From the NCBI GenBank assembly GCA_958295855.1, contig OY282383.1, forward strand, positions 2,832,481-2,896,480: DNA of 64,000 nt, in the 5' to 3' direction. Made by a program: the position numbers and the translations under genes. This DNA comes from an uncultured Poribacteria bacterium (GTDB lineage Bacteria; Poribacteria; WGA-4E; WGA-3G). Below are positions 8,772 to 18,644 of this stretch, piece by piece. The notes under the pieces are model-generated. The model was not told the DNA's origin. It saw only the letters and a list, made by a program, of their open reading frames with translations, and did not search any database. Each line of letters begins with the position of its first letter. Position 1 is the first letter of the stretch.

Positions 8772-8800
8772 TTGACATCCGTCAGCGAAAATGTTATACT
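8772..8800 (+). promoter_or_regulatory. Promoter of the coiled-coil membrane protein gene
   Basis: TTGACA, 17-bp spacer, TATACT, 33 bp upstream of the ATG at 8833. This leaves a short leader carrying SD GGAAGG. Confidence 0.7.
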
Positions 8801-8832
8801 TGATTTATACACAAATCGATGGAAGGAAAAAA

Positions 8833-9519
8833 ATGGACTTTAGTCTTGTTAACACCTCTTTGATAGATATCGGCGTGTTTAGCATCGGTGGCATCACCGT
8901 CAGTCTAATATGTCTCTGGCAACTGAGAAGACAATCCACAAAATACCAGGCACAGAGAGATAAATCAGAGAAGCAATATAACACTCTGCACGAACATTAC
9001 AACACTCTACAGCAGGAATTTAGAACCTTTCAGAGTGCAGCGGACCGCCGACACAACCTCCTTCAGGAGGCGCACACCACCTTGCAGCAGAAATTCAACG
9101 CCCTGCTAGAGGAACACGAAGCCCTGCTAGAGGAACACGCCACCCTGCTAGAGGAACACGCCACCCTGCAGCAGGAACACGCCACCCTGCAGCAGGAACA
9201 CGAAGCCCTTCAGGAGGCGCACACCACCTTGCAGCAGAAATTCAACGCCCTGCAGCAGGAACACGAAGCCCTTCAGGAGGCGCACACCACCTTGCAGCAG
9301 AAATTCAACGCCCTGCTAGAGGAACACGCCACCCTGCAAGAGGAAAATACAACCCTCCAAACCGGGCTAGATGCTGTTACACGAGAGCATAAGACACTCC
9401 AAGCAGCGTTCGATCACTTTACAGGACGATACGATGAACTCGCTGAAAGAGTTATGCCGCTTTTTGAAGCCTTGGCTCGCGAAAAACTGAGGGAGATAAA
9501 CTCGCGCAATGAAAACTGA
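8833..9519 (+). CDS. Membrane-anchored long coiled-coil protein with heptad repeats
   Basis: 228 aa from ATG 8833 (SD GGAAGG; an upstream in-frame ATG at 8791 overlaps the -10 box). Residues ~10-32 (IDIGVFSIGGITVSLICLW) form one membrane span. The rest is coiled coil. From ~residue 75 to 180 it is built of 7-residue units such as EEHATLL, QQEHATL and QEAHTTLQQKFNAL, encoded by near-identical 21-bp DNA repeats, so its length can change by slippage in whole heptads. No catalytic domain is seen. It lies just upstream of a type III-like Mod/Res pair on the same strand, but with a 130-bp gap and no evident coupling. Function unknown; a structural or tethering role is only a guess. Confidence 0.75.
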   Translation: MDFSLVNTSLIDIGVFSIGGITVSLICLWQLRRQSTKYQAQRDKSEKQYNTLHEHYNTLQQEFRTFQSAADRRHNLLQEAHTTLQQKFNALLEEHEALLEEHATLLEEHATLQQEHATLQQEHEALQEAHTTLQQKFNALQQEHEALQEAHTTLQQKFNALLEEHATLQEENTTLQTGLDAVTREHKTLQAAFDHFTGRYDELAERVMPLFEALAREKLREINSRNEN

Positions 9520-9650
9520 AAGCGGCCTCGCTATCAATGCATTTTTAGTTTGACATCCTAAATTCAAATATTGATTGTCCACTGATCGAACCAGTTTGGA
9601 ATTGAAATCAAAACGAAAAATGGGGAAAAACGGGAAAACTCGGACGCAAC

Positions 9651-12600
9651 ATGCAGACAGCCCAACAAAAACTACAAACGCTCCTCCAACAACTCTTCCG
9701 CGCAGATGCCGCAGACCTCGACTTTGGCATCTACCGCATCATCAACTATCGACGCGACCAACTCCAAAACTTCATTGACGAGGAACTCCCCGCCATCGTC
9801 AAAAATGCCCTTGACGCAAACACCGAAGCAGAATCCACAGGCGAAGAGAGCGATTCCCTGGCACAACAAATTCGCCAAACCCTCGGTGACAATACGTTAG
9901 ATGTTGACGGAAATCTCATCCACGAAACATACAGAGAAACGCCCCTTGTTCGGCAATACCTTGAGGCACAAGAACAACTCGGTACCCCACAAACCCACAA
10001 CCAGCGCGCAGATGCTGTTTTCAACCATCTCTATACCTTCTTCTCCCGCTACTACGAAAACGGCGACTTTATTCCACGCCGACGCTATGCACAAACCGAA
10101 CGCTACGCCATCCCCTATAACGGCGAAGAAGTCTACCTCCACTGGGCAAACCGGGACCAGTACTACGTCAAAAGCGGTGAGCATTTCGCCGCCTATCGCT
10201 TCAAATCCCTAGGCATCACCGTCACGTTCGACCTCCGCAATGCAGATGTTGAAAAAGACAATGTCCAAGGCGCAAAACGCTTTTTCATTCCCTTGTGCAA
10301 CGAGGCAGCGTATTCACCAGAAAAAGCCGAGATCCGCGTTCCTTTTGAACACCGGCCTCTTACCGACGAAGAAAAGAAACGTTACAGCGGCCAAAAACAA
10401 CAAGACAAAATCATCGATGCCGCAGAGCAAGAAATCATGGAATACCTGAGCAACCACTACAACGCTCTTGCCGCCCTGAAACCTGTTCTGAAGAAACATC
10501 TTCGCACCTACACTCGGCGCAACACCGCCGACTTCTTTATCCACAAAGACTTGAAGCAATTCTTCACCCGTGAACTCGATGTCTATCTCAAAAACGAAGT
10601 GTTGCCATTAACCGCTCTCATTTCACATACGTTAATATGTGGGGGGGTAAATTCACATAATGATAATTATCTTGAAACAGCGAAACTCGTTCACAAAATC
10701 GCCACCCAAATTATCGACTTCCTTGCCCAGATCGAAGCGTTCCAGAAACGCCTCTGGCTCAAAAAGAAGTTCGTCCTCTCCACCGACTACTGCCTCACCC
10801 TCGATCGCGTCCCCGAAGAACTCTACCCCGAAATTGCACAGAACACCGCCCAACGCGAGGACTGGAAACGACTCTTTAGCATTAATGAAATAAACGGTAC
10901 TCTTGTTAATTCTAACTATACCGAACCTCTCACCGTCAACTTCCTCAAAGAGAACCCAAATCTCGTTTTGGACACCCGTCACTTTGATGCTGCCTTCAAG
11001 GACCGGCTCTTGGCACATTTTAACGATATAGAAAATCAAACCGATGGCGTACTCATTCACGGCGAGAATTTCCAAGGGTTAAATCTGCTGACAGAAAAAT
11101 ACCGGGAGTCGATAAAAGCCATCTACATCGACCCGCCCTATAACACGAACGCTTCCGCGATTCTGTACAAGAACAACTACAAGGATTCCTCGTGGCTCTC
11201 GCTGATGGCGGACCGACTTGCGTTGTCTAAAGAGTTCTTACGGGATAGCGGCGTGATATGTGTGGCAATTGATGACGTGGAGGTTTCACCGCTTCGATTC
11301 ATTTTAGAAAGTCTTTTTGATAAGGAACTGGGCATTGCTACAGTCCGTTCTAATCCACAAGGACGTTCCAGAACCGGCTATTTTTCACCTACCCATGAAT
11401 ATGCACTTTTTTATGGGAAATTGGCAGCATCGCCCGGCAGTTTGCCAAAAACAGAGAAGCAGAAAAGCAGTTATCGATATCAAGACGAGAAGGGGCGTTT
11501 TACGTGGGACAATCTAATTCGACGACCTCCAGGTGATAACCGCGAGGATGTACCAACTATGTTTTATCCGATTTATGTTAAACAAGATGATACCATCCGC
11601 ATTCCGAGAATGACCTGGGACGAAACAGAACGAACTTACAACGTTTTGGAAAACCCGAATGAGGATGAAGTGAGCGTTGTCCCTATTAAATTGGGGATGG
11701 AGAAAAGATGGCGACACGGATGGGAAAAAGTATCAAGAGAAAGAGCCGAGTATAGGGTTCGTCGTGAAGATAACATTCACATAGAATATAAATCGCGGAT
11801 GCAGGAGGCGGCAGTTCCGAAAACATGGTGGGGAGAGAGCATCTATGCCGCAGCCCGTTATGGAACGACACTATTAGAGGGAATGTTAGGTCCAAAAAAC
11901 TTTGATTTTCCGAAATCTGTGTATCTGGTTTCAGATTGTCTGCGTGCCAGCGGCTTGGATGCGAACGAAACAGTATTAGATTACTTCGGCGGCTCCGGCA
12001 CCACCGCCCACGCCGCCATCAACCTCAACCGTCAAGACGGCGGCTCGCGCAAATACATCCTGATTGAGATGGGACATCATTTCAACACTGTCCTCAAACC
12101 GCGCGTCATGAAAGCCATCTATGCCGAAAAATGGAAAGATGCCAAACCCGTCTCCCGTGAAAGCCGCCTCTCCCACATCATCAAATACCAACGTATTGAA
12201 TCCTATGAAGACGCGCTCAACAACATCGAATTTACCGAACGCGAACTTTCGCTTTTTGACGAACATCAGCTCAGCTACCTGTTAGGAAGCGAAACCCAGG
12301 AAAGCCCAACACTCCTGAACGTTGCCAAACTCCAAAACCCGTTCAGTTATCAACTCAACATCGTCAACGGTTTGCAAACAGAGACGCAGACTGTGGACTT
12401 ACCCGAAACCTTCAACTATCTCCTCGGCATCTCGGTGAAAACGCGACACTGCCTGTACGATGACGACAGACGATACCTCGTCTACCGCGGCACAGTCGCA
12501 CAAAAAAACGTCGTCATTATCTGGCGTGACACCGAAGGTTGGGGACAACAAGAGTGGGTACGAGATTGCCGTTTCATTCAGGAACACAACCTCACAGAGA

Positions 12601-12692
12601 ACGCAGACGAGGTTTATGTCAATACAGACAGCATTAACCCGAAGGCAAAACCCTTGGATTCGCTTTTCAAACGACTGATGTTTTCGCAATGA
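9651..12692 (+). CDS. Type III-like DNA methyltransferase (Mod), N6-adenine, beta class
   Basis: Modification subunit predicted to methylate adenine using SAM. 1013 aa, longer than classical Mod (~650 aa), because a ~480-residue N-terminal region (beginning LQQLFRADAADLDFGIYRI) precedes the catalytic core; this extended form occurs in a widespread Mod/Res subfamily. Motif IV DPPYN is residues 494-498 and motif I FGGSG is 779-783, the beta-class order. The region between them would hold target recognition. The C-terminal ~200 residues are beta-rich. The start has no strong SD. It is followed 52 bp later by the helicase subunit. Around 10620 a G7 run and an unusual low-complexity stretch (residues ~325-345) interrupt otherwise family-like sequence. 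Confidence 0.87.
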   Translation: MQTAQQKLQTLLQQLFRADAADLDFGIYRIINYRRDQLQNFIDEELPAIVKNALDANTEAESTGEESDSLAQQIRQTLGDNTLDVDGNLIHETYRETPLVRQYLEAQEQLGTPQTHNQRADAVFNHLYTFFSRYYENGDFIPRRRYAQTERYAIPYNGEEVYLHWANRDQYYVKSGEHFAAYRFKSLGITVTFDLRNADVEKDNVQGAKRFFIPLCNEAAYSPEKAEIRVPFEHRPLTDEEKKRYSGQKQQDKIIDAAEQEIMEYLSNHYNALAALKPVLKKHLRTYTRRNTADFFIHKDLKQFFTRELDVYLKNEVLPLTALISHTLICGGVNSHNDNYLETAKLVHKIATQIIDFLAQIEAFQKRLWLKKKFVLSTDYCLTLDRVPEELYPEIAQNTAQREDWKRLFSINEINGTLVNSNYTEPLTVNFLKENPNLVLDTRHFDAAFKDRLLAHFNDIENQTDGVLIHGENFQGLNLLTEKYRESIKAIYIDPPYNTNASAILYKNNYKDSSWLSLMADRLALSKEFLRDSGVICVAIDDVEVSPLRFILESLFDKELGIATVRSNPQGRSRTGYFSPTHEYALFYGKLAASPGSLPKTEKQKSSYRYQDEKGRFTWDNLIRRPPGDNREDVPTMFYPIYVKQDDTIRIPRMTWDETERTYNVLENPNEDEVSVVPIKLGMEKRWRHGWEKVSRERAEYRVRREDNIHIEYKSRMQEAAVPKTWWGESIYAAARYGTTLLEGMLGPKNFDFPKSVYLVSDCLRASGLDANETVLDYFGGSGTTAHAAINLNRQDGGSRKYILIEMGHHFNTVLKPRVMKAIYAEKWKDAKPVSRESRLSHIIKYQRIESYEDALNNIEFTERELSLFDEHQLSYLLGSETQESPTLLNVAKLQNPFSYQLNIVNGLQTETQTVDLPETFNYLLGISVKTRHCLYDDDRRYLVYRGTVAQKNVVIIWRDTEGWGQQEWVRDCRFIQEHNLTENADEVYVNTDSINPKAKPLDSLFKRLMFSQ

Positions 12693-12744
12693 AATCCGCG
12701 ACATCCGCGTCGGCCGCGACTCAGACAAAGAAGACACAACCTCT

Positions 12745-15700
12745 ATGCACAGAAACAGAACAAACGCCAAAAAACTTGACAATCACCTCACTCTCCACGC
12801 GTGGCTCAATAACCACTTCGGGTATAAAACCACGCGCGCCCTCCTCAACGACGTGAAAAACGAGGACGAAGGCTTCAACTCAGGTGGACACTCCCCCATC
12901 TGCGAATTCCTCCTGTCTCGCGTCGAACCAAATTCAGCGATTGAGGGGGCACTCCCAACCTACGATGCCAACATCAAACGGCACCTGGCCGCCATAAACA
13001 ACAAACGCACGCAGCCTATCGTACTCCGTTATTTCCAATACCTTGCCTTGCTCTACACCGAAATTTTTTTGGATTGGAAATTCCGCAGACCCGCGGAATT
13101 CCTGCACCAACGCAATGCTTTTGTCCGACGCCGAAACGAAGCGAGAGCCCCCAGCGATGCCATGGATACCACCTTCACAGCCGCGGACAGCGAAAAACTC
13201 GCCTTCTGGATGGCAACCGGCGCAGGCAAAACCCTCATCATGCATATCAACTACCACCAATACTTGCATTACTGCACAGAGCCCTTGGATCACGTTGTCC
13301 TCATCACACCCAACGAAGGGTTAAGCGAACAACATATACGCGAACTCGCCTATTCCGACATCCGGTGTGAACGTTTCAACGTTGAGGGAAACCATCGCTT
13401 CGCGCGAACCCGCAACGCAATGCAGGCCATCGAAATCACAAAATTGGTAGAGGAAAAAACAGGCGGCGGTATGAGCGTCCCTATTGAGGCATTTGAGGGG
13501 AAAAACCTCATCTTTGTCGACGAAGGACATAAAGGCAGTGGCGGAAAAGTCTGGCGAGCCTATCGCGAAGCCCTTGCCGACACCGGTTTTACCTTTGAAT
13601 ACAGCGCAACCTTTGGACAGGCACTCGCTGCCGCCAACAACGCTGCCCTCGTTGAGGAATACGGAAAAGCTATCGCCTTCGACTACTCCTACCGCTATTT
13701 CTACGGCGACGGCTACGGCAAGAACTTCCGCATCCTCAACGTCCGCCACGACGAAGAAACCCAAACCGAGACACTGCTCTTAGGCAACCTTCTCAGTTTC
13801 TACGAACAACGACACTATTTCACCCAAAACACCGACGCGGTGCGTGCCTACGGCTTAGACTCACCGTTATGGGCGTTTGTCGGCAGTAAGGTGAACGCTG
13901 TCTATACCGAAAACCGTCGTGCCCGCTCCGATGTCCTTAACGTTATCCGCTTCCTACACCGGTTTCTAAAAAACGAAGGCAACTGGGCAATCCATACCAT
14001 TGAGAAAATTATGGCCGGTGACTCCGGTTTATCCGATGAACACGGCACCGATGTCTTCCAAAACCGCTTCAGCTATCTCAAGGATTTCAGCGAAACGCCG
14101 GCGCAAATCTACACCGGCATCCTCAAGGCGATATTCCACACCGACACAAGCGGCGCATTGCACCTGCAGGATGTCCGGAATGCTCAAGGTGAAATCGCCC
14201 TGAAAACCACCCACGGTAGCCAATACTTTGGGCTCATCTACATCGGTGACACCGCCGCCTTCAAAAAACTTGTCGAAAACGACGATGCCGGCATCCTCAC
14301 CGAGTCTGAAGATGTCCTCACCGAGGGCCTCTTCAGCGACATCAACGCACCCAACAGCCCGATTAACATCCTCATCGGTGCGAAAAAGTTCATTGAGGGG
14401 TGGGACAGCTGGCGCGTCACTGCCATGGGACTGCTCAAGATCGGCAGCCAGGAAGGGGCTCAGATCATCCAGTTATTCGGGAGGGGTGTCCGTCTACGCG
14501 GCAAAGACATGAGCCTCAAACGGAGTGCAGCCCTTGACGGTAAGCATCCGCCTTACCTCTCTCTGTTGGAAACCTTAAACATCTTCGCTGTCCGCGCCAA
14601 TTTCATGGCACAATTCCGAGATTATCTCACCCGCGAGGGGGTTCCGCCCGATGAACGGGTGCAATTGGAGATACCCATTAAGCACAACGATAGTCTCCTG
14701 GCGCACCGTCTGTACGTCCCAAAAGTTACCCCTTACCATGAAGCCGCAAGAGGACAGTGCGTCCTGCTCGCAGTTGACATCGCCGCCGAGGTCACCCACA
14801 CCACCCAAAGTCTTGATATTATTGGGAGCGGTTCAGCACAAGGCATCCGAAGGAGTCAGGCAGCGGCAGCCTTGGAACGCAAAATTCCAGAAGAAAGCCT
14901 GACACTCATAGACTGGGAAAATATTCGCCTCCAACTGCTTGCGTATAAACAGGAGAAAGGGTTTTACAACCTCATCTTTGATACCCAGATTCTCAAGCAA
15001 ATCATGGATGCAACCCAAGAACTGTACCGCCTCACTGTCATGGCAGAATCGGAAGTCAAGCCAACCTCACTGGAGGAAGTTGGCCGTTTAGAGGAATTAG
15101 TACTCACACTGCTCCGCAAGTATATTGCCAAATTCTACGGCATCATCCAGAAGCGGTGGAATGATGAAAGCGTGCAGTTAGAGGAGTTAGACGAAAAAGA
15201 TGCCAACTTCCCAGATTGGCGCGTCTACATTCCCCGAAACGAGGCGCGTGAACTTGAACCGCACATCCAAAATCTCATAGAGAATGGCGAAATATACGGC
15301 CCTGGCCTGACGACGCTGCCCAATGCCTATAACGACCGGCACCTCTATCAACCGCTCCTGACCGTGGGTGGGGCAGATACAGCATTACGCACAACACCGC
15401 CTGCCTTGGAAGACAGCGAGAAACACTTTGTAGAAGACCTGCGCTCTTACCTCCGCCAGCACCGCGAAGAGCTTCTCGCCGCAAAGCAGGTCTTCCTCTT
15501 ACGCAACCAGAGCCGCGGCAAAGGAATCGGTTTCTATGAAAACGAAGGGTTCTATCCGGATTTTATCCTCTGGATTGTTGAAGGTGCGACACAACGCATC
15601 GTCTTCATTGAACCACATGGCATGGTATATGATGCTATCAACGAGCACAACCCAAGAATCACCCTTTTCAAAAGACTGCGCGCCCTCTCTTATGAACACT

Positions 15701-15885
15701 TCCGAGGCGAACACGTGCAAATGGATGCCTTCATCATCTCAAAAACCGCTTTTCCTGTTCTCCGCCGCAGAGAAGGCATGAACAGACAAGAATTTGCCGA
15801 AGAATGGCATATCCTTTTCCGCACCGATGCAGATGCCACCTATCTCTCCCCAATATTCCAGGAACCTACGTCATCTTCAGCGTAG
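12745..15885 (+). CDS. Type III-like restriction subunit (Res), SF2 helicase-nuclease
   Basis: Restriction subunit predicted to translocate on DNA with ATP and cut when sites are unmethylated. 1046 aa. Walker A ATGAGKT is residues 157-163 and the DEAD-type box DEGH is 259-262. The second RecA domain shows FIEGWDSWRV and QLFGRGVRLRG (motif VI Arg finger). The C-terminus resembles a PD-(D/E)XK nuclease: PD at 938-939, then IVFIEPHGM where the ExK is expected. The Lys is replaced by His, seen in some members and not necessarily inactivating. It follows mod by 52 bp on the same strand, forming one R-M operon. Both partners read through without frameshift, so the system may be active. Confidence 0.85.
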   Translation: MHRNRTNAKKLDNHLTLHAWLNNHFGYKTTRALLNDVKNEDEGFNSGGHSPICEFLLSRVEPNSAIEGALPTYDANIKRHLAAINNKRTQPIVLRYFQYLALLYTEIFLDWKFRRPAEFLHQRNAFVRRRNEARAPSDAMDTTFTAADSEKLAFWMATGAGKTLIMHINYHQYLHYCTEPLDHVVLITPNEGLSEQHIRELAYSDIRCERFNVEGNHRFARTRNAMQAIEITKLVEEKTGGGMSVPIEAFEGKNLIFVDEGHKGSGGKVWRAYREALADTGFTFEYSATFGQALAAANNAALVEEYGKAIAFDYSYRYFYGDGYGKNFRILNVRHDEETQTETLLLGNLLSFYEQRHYFTQNTDAVRAYGLDSPLWAFVGSKVNAVYTENRRARSDVLNVIRFLHRFLKNEGNWAIHTIEKIMAGDSGLSDEHGTDVFQNRFSYLKDFSETPAQIYTGILKAIFHTDTSGALHLQDVRNAQGEIALKTTHGSQYFGLIYIGDTAAFKKLVENDDAGILTESEDVLTEGLFSDINAPNSPINILIGAKKFIEGWDSWRVTAMGLLKIGSQEGAQIIQLFGRGVRLRGKDMSLKRSAALDGKHPPYLSLLETLNIFAVRANFMAQFRDYLTREGVPPDERVQLEIPIKHNDSLLAHRLYVPKVTPYHEAARGQCVLLAVDIAAEVTHTTQSLDIIGSGSAQGIRRSQAAAALERKIPEESLTLIDWENIRLQLLAYKQEKGFYNLIFDTQILKQIMDATQELYRLTVMAESEVKPTSLEEVGRLEELVLTLLRKYIAKFYGIIQKRWNDESVQLEELDEKDANFPDWRVYIPRNEARELEPHIQNLIENGEIYGPGLTTLPNAYNDRHLYQPLLTVGGADTALRTTPPALEDSEKHFVEDLRSYLRQHREELLAAKQVFLLRNQSRGKGIGFYENEGFYPDFILWIVEGATQRIVFIEPHGMVYDAINEHNPRITLFKRLRALSYEHFRGEHVQMDAFIISKTAFPVLRRREGMNRQEFAEEWHILFRTDADATYLSPIFQEPTSSSA

Positions 15886-15976
15886 CCCCAGTATGAATAC
15901 GACGCGTCCTTCATATTTCTCCACGCTTCCAACCGGGCATCATCCGCGTAAATCCGAATTTGCTCCTATTTTTTTC

Positions 15977-16005
15977 TTGCAAACCTCCACAAATTATGCT
16001 AAAAT
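15977..16005 (+). promoter_or_regulatory. Promoter placed almost on the glcD-like start codon
   Basis: TTGCAA, 17-bp spacer, TAAAAT, with the -10 ending 9 bp before the ATG at 16015. Transcription would start at or next to the ATG, and no Shine-Dalgarno is present, so a leaderless mRNA is predicted. Confidence 0.6.
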
Positions 16006-16014
16006 ACCCATAAC

Positions 16015-17397
16015 ATGAACCAACACGCTCTAAAACATACACATAGAGAACTCCGTACCCTTCTCGGAGCACGCTTCAGCACAGATGATGACACCCGAAA
16101 TGCGTACGCACGGGATGCTTCTTACCATCGCTGCGCGCTCCCGTCTGCCGTTGCCTTCCCGAAAAGCAACGCCGAAGTTGCCGACATCGTAAAAATCTGT
16201 GCAAAATACAACATGCCCATGGTCCCCTACGGCACAGGGACCGGCATCGAAGGTGCAGCTGTTCCAACGGAAGGCGCGCTGTGCATCGCCTTAAATGAGA
16301 TGAATCACATCTGCTGCGTCAACCCAAAAGACAGGGATGCCACCGTCCAGGCAGGTGTGACGCGCATGCAATTGAACGCCCATCTCGCAGATATCGGCAC
16401 CCAGCTCCACTTTCCGGTCGACCCAGGTGCTGATGCTTCGTTAGGCGGGATGGTAGCAACGCGCGCCTCAGGCACCAGTGCTGTCCGATACGGCACAATG
16501 CAAGATAACGTACTCGGTTTGACCGTTATTACCGCTGATGGCACAATTATTCGCACGGGCGGCAGGGCTCGGAAGTCTGCAGCCGGCTACGACTTGACGC
16601 GCCTCTTCATCGGCTCAGAAGGCACATTAGGCATTATCACCGAAGTCACGCTTAAATTAACATGTTTACCAGAGGCAGTCGCATCCGCTATCTGTGCCTT
16701 TCCAACGGTAGCCGCCGCAGTGGACACCGTCATCGAAATCATAAATGCGGGCATCAGCATCGCCCGCATTGAACTACTGGACGACTTGCAAATGGTTGCT
16801 GTCAACAAGTATGCAGGGTTAGCTTATGAGGTCGCGCCTACCCTCTTCTTTGAGTTTCACGGCTCCGCCCAGACCGTCGCAGAGAGTTCCGAAGTCGCCG
16901 GTAACATCGCAGCGACACATGGCAGTAGCGATTTTCGATGGGCGACAGACGAAAGCGAACGCAAACGGCTGTGGCAGGCACGTTATGACAGCTACTACGC
17001 TGCACTCAACCTCCGCCCCGGTGCTGTTGGATATGTTACCGATGTCTGCGTCCCAATATCCCAACTCGCGGCATGTATCTCGAAAACCAAAGCACTGCTC
17101 AAGAGCTCCAACCTCGTTGCGACGCTCCTCGGCCACGTCGGCGATGGAAACTTCCACGTCGTTTTCCCTCTTGAACCCGACAACAGCGACGAATTAGCAG
17201 AAGCGCAGTACCTCAGCCATCAAATTGTAGACATTGCCTTAGAAATGGACGGCACCTGCACCGGAGAACATGGCATCGGCGTTGGCAAGCGTGCCGCATT
17301 AGAAAAGGAGCACGGCGAAGCAGTTGACTTAATGCGGGCTATCAAACACGCCTTGGATGCGCGAAACCTAATGAACCCTGGCAAGGTCTTCTTGTAG
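16015..17397 (+). CDS. FAD-linked oxidase, GlcD / D-lactate dehydrogenase type
   Basis: Flavoprotein of 460 aa that probably oxidises a 2-hydroxy acid such as glycolate or D-lactate. The N-terminal PCMH-type FAD-binding domain shows PYGTGTGIEGAAVP and GGMVATRASGTSAVRYGT. The C-terminal FAD-oxidase domain shows HVGDGNFHV (from H374) and GEHGIGVGKR, which hold the substrate- and metal-binding His residues of the family. It is full length. No GlcE/GlcF partners follow, so electron transfer may be direct or through another protein. It could also be a D-2-hydroxyglutarate dehydrogenase; the substrate is not decided by sequence. The start lies right after a -10 box. Confidence 0.85.
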   Translation: MNQHALKHTHRELRTLLGARFSTDDDTRNAYARDASYHRCALPSAVAFPKSNAEVADIVKICAKYNMPMVPYGTGTGIEGAAVPTEGALCIALNEMNHICCVNPKDRDATVQAGVTRMQLNAHLADIGTQLHFPVDPGADASLGGMVATRASGTSAVRYGTMQDNVLGLTVITADGTIIRTGGRARKSAAGYDLTRLFIGSEGTLGIITEVTLKLTCLPEAVASAICAFPTVAAAVDTVIEIINAGISIARIELLDDLQMVAVNKYAGLAYEVAPTLFFEFHGSAQTVAESSEVAGNIAATHGSSDFRWATDESERKRLWQARYDSYYAALNLRPGAVGYVTDVCVPISQLAACISKTKALLKSSNLVATLLGHVGDGNFHVVFPLEPDNSDELAEAQYLSHQIVDIALEMDGTCTGEHGIGVGKRAALEKEHGEAVDLMRAIKHALDARNLMNPGKVFL

Positions 17398-17437
17398 GAA
17401 GGGTTTGTAACCCTGACTCTTAAGTAAGGAGCTTCTT

Positions 17438-17899
17438 ATGAAAAACTTAATTTTACTTTTGGCAGGAATGTTGCTTTTTGTGACACCTGCTTTTTCAGAA
17501 CTCAGCAACTCAGATCTCCAACGCATCCGAGAGATTGTCCAGATTGAGGTAAGTGGCACCGAACAACGCCTACGCGCAGAGATGCCTGCCGCAATAACTG
17601 CATCTGAAAAGCGGATGACTGCCGCAATAACCGCATCTGAAAAGCGGATGAAAGAACACGTGGATATAAAAATGGACGGGTTGGACAAGCGCGTGAACAT
17701 TCTTGCCGCGTTGCTAATAGGTATATTCGCGTTAATTGTGGTAGCGATTGGGTTGCCCCAACTGATTGTTGCATACAAGCAACGCGGGCAAGAAGAACTC
17801 CGAACCGAGCTCAAGGCACTCCGAACCGAGCTCAAAGCACTCCACGCGGAGATTGAACATCTCAAACAGCGAGACAAGGCGCAGCCCGAATCATTGTAG
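17438..17899 (+). CDS. Small secreted/membrane protein with coiled coils, copy 1
   Basis: 153 aa. A signal peptide (residues 1-19, MKNLILLLAGMLLFVTPAFS) is followed by a charged helical region with short repeats (AAITASEKRM twice), a membrane span (LAALLIGIFALIVVAIGL, about 88-106) and a C-terminal coiled coil (RTELKAL twice, then HAEIEHLKQRD). ATG 17438 has SD AAGGAG. It is paralogous to the next gene through a recent tandem duplication; the copies differ mainly in the number of 7- to 11-residue repeats. Family not recognised. The architecture (periplasmic coil, one membrane span, cytoplasmic coil) suggests a structural or sensing role, which is inference. Confidence 0.75.
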   Translation: MKNLILLLAGMLLFVTPAFSELSNSDLQRIREIVQIEVSGTEQRLRAEMPAAITASEKRMTAAITASEKRMKEHVDIKMDGLDKRVNILAALLIGIFALIVVAIGLPQLIVAYKQRGQEELRTELKALRTELKALHAEIEHLKQRDKAQPESL

Positions 17900-18075
17900 C
17901 CCGAGGTCGCCGTGCCTCGCCAAGTTTACCGCCGGTGTTACCGTCGTGTGAGGTTTTCGTTCCTCGCAGCGCCTCAGCAATTGGTATTCACCCCTGCTTT
18001 GCAGGGGAACATACCCTAAGCAAAAATATGCCAAACAAATGGAAAGTCCTCATAACCGATAAGAAGGAGCTTCTT

Positions 18076-18516
18076 ATGAAAAACTTAATTTTACTTTTGG
18101 CAGGAATGTTGCTTTTTGTGACACCTGCTTTTTCAGAACTCAGCAACTCAGATCTCCAACGCATCCGAGAGATTGTCCAGATCGAGGTAAGTGGCACCGA
18201 ACAACGCCTACGCTTGGAAATAACTGCCTCGGAACAACGTCTACGCGCAGAGATGACTGCCGCAATAACCGCATCTGAAAAGCGGATGAAAGAACACGGG
18301 GATATAAACATGGACGGGTTGGACAAGCGCGTGAACATTCTTGCCGCGTTGCTAATAGGCATATTCGCGTTAATTGTGGTAGCGATTGGGTTGCCACAAC
18401 TGATTGTTGCATACAAGCAACGTGGGCAAGAAGAACTCCGAACCGAGCTCAAAGCACTCCGCGCGGAGATTGAACATCTCAAACAACGAGACAAGGCGCA
18501 GCCCGAATCATTGTAG
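18076..18516 (+). CDS. Small secreted/membrane protein with coiled coils, copy 2
   Basis: 146 aa paralogue of the preceding gene, with the same signal peptide and membrane segment. It differs in the repeat region: it has EQRLRLEITASEQRLRAEM in place of the second SEKRM unit and lacks one C-terminal RTELKAL heptad. A longer in-frame reading from 17935 would run through duplicated non-coding sequence and the orphan start of the dehydrogenase; the ATG at 18076 has the same SD (AAGGAG) as copy 1 and is preferred. Because both copies are intact, either dosage or repeat variants may be tolerated. Confidence 0.75.
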   Translation: MKNLILLLAGMLLFVTPAFSELSNSDLQRIREIVQIEVSGTEQRLRLEITASEQRLRAEMTAAITASEKRMKEHGDINMDGLDKRVNILAALLIGIFALIVVAIGLPQLIVAYKQRGQEELRTELKALRAEIEHLKQRDKAQPESL

Positions 18517-18644
18517 CCCGAGGTCGCCGTGCCTCGCCAAGTTTACCGCAGGTGTTACCGTCGTGTGAGGTTTTCGTTCCTCGCAGCGCCTCAGCAATTG
18601 GTATTCACCCCTGCTTTGCAGGGGAACATACCCTAAGCAAAAAT

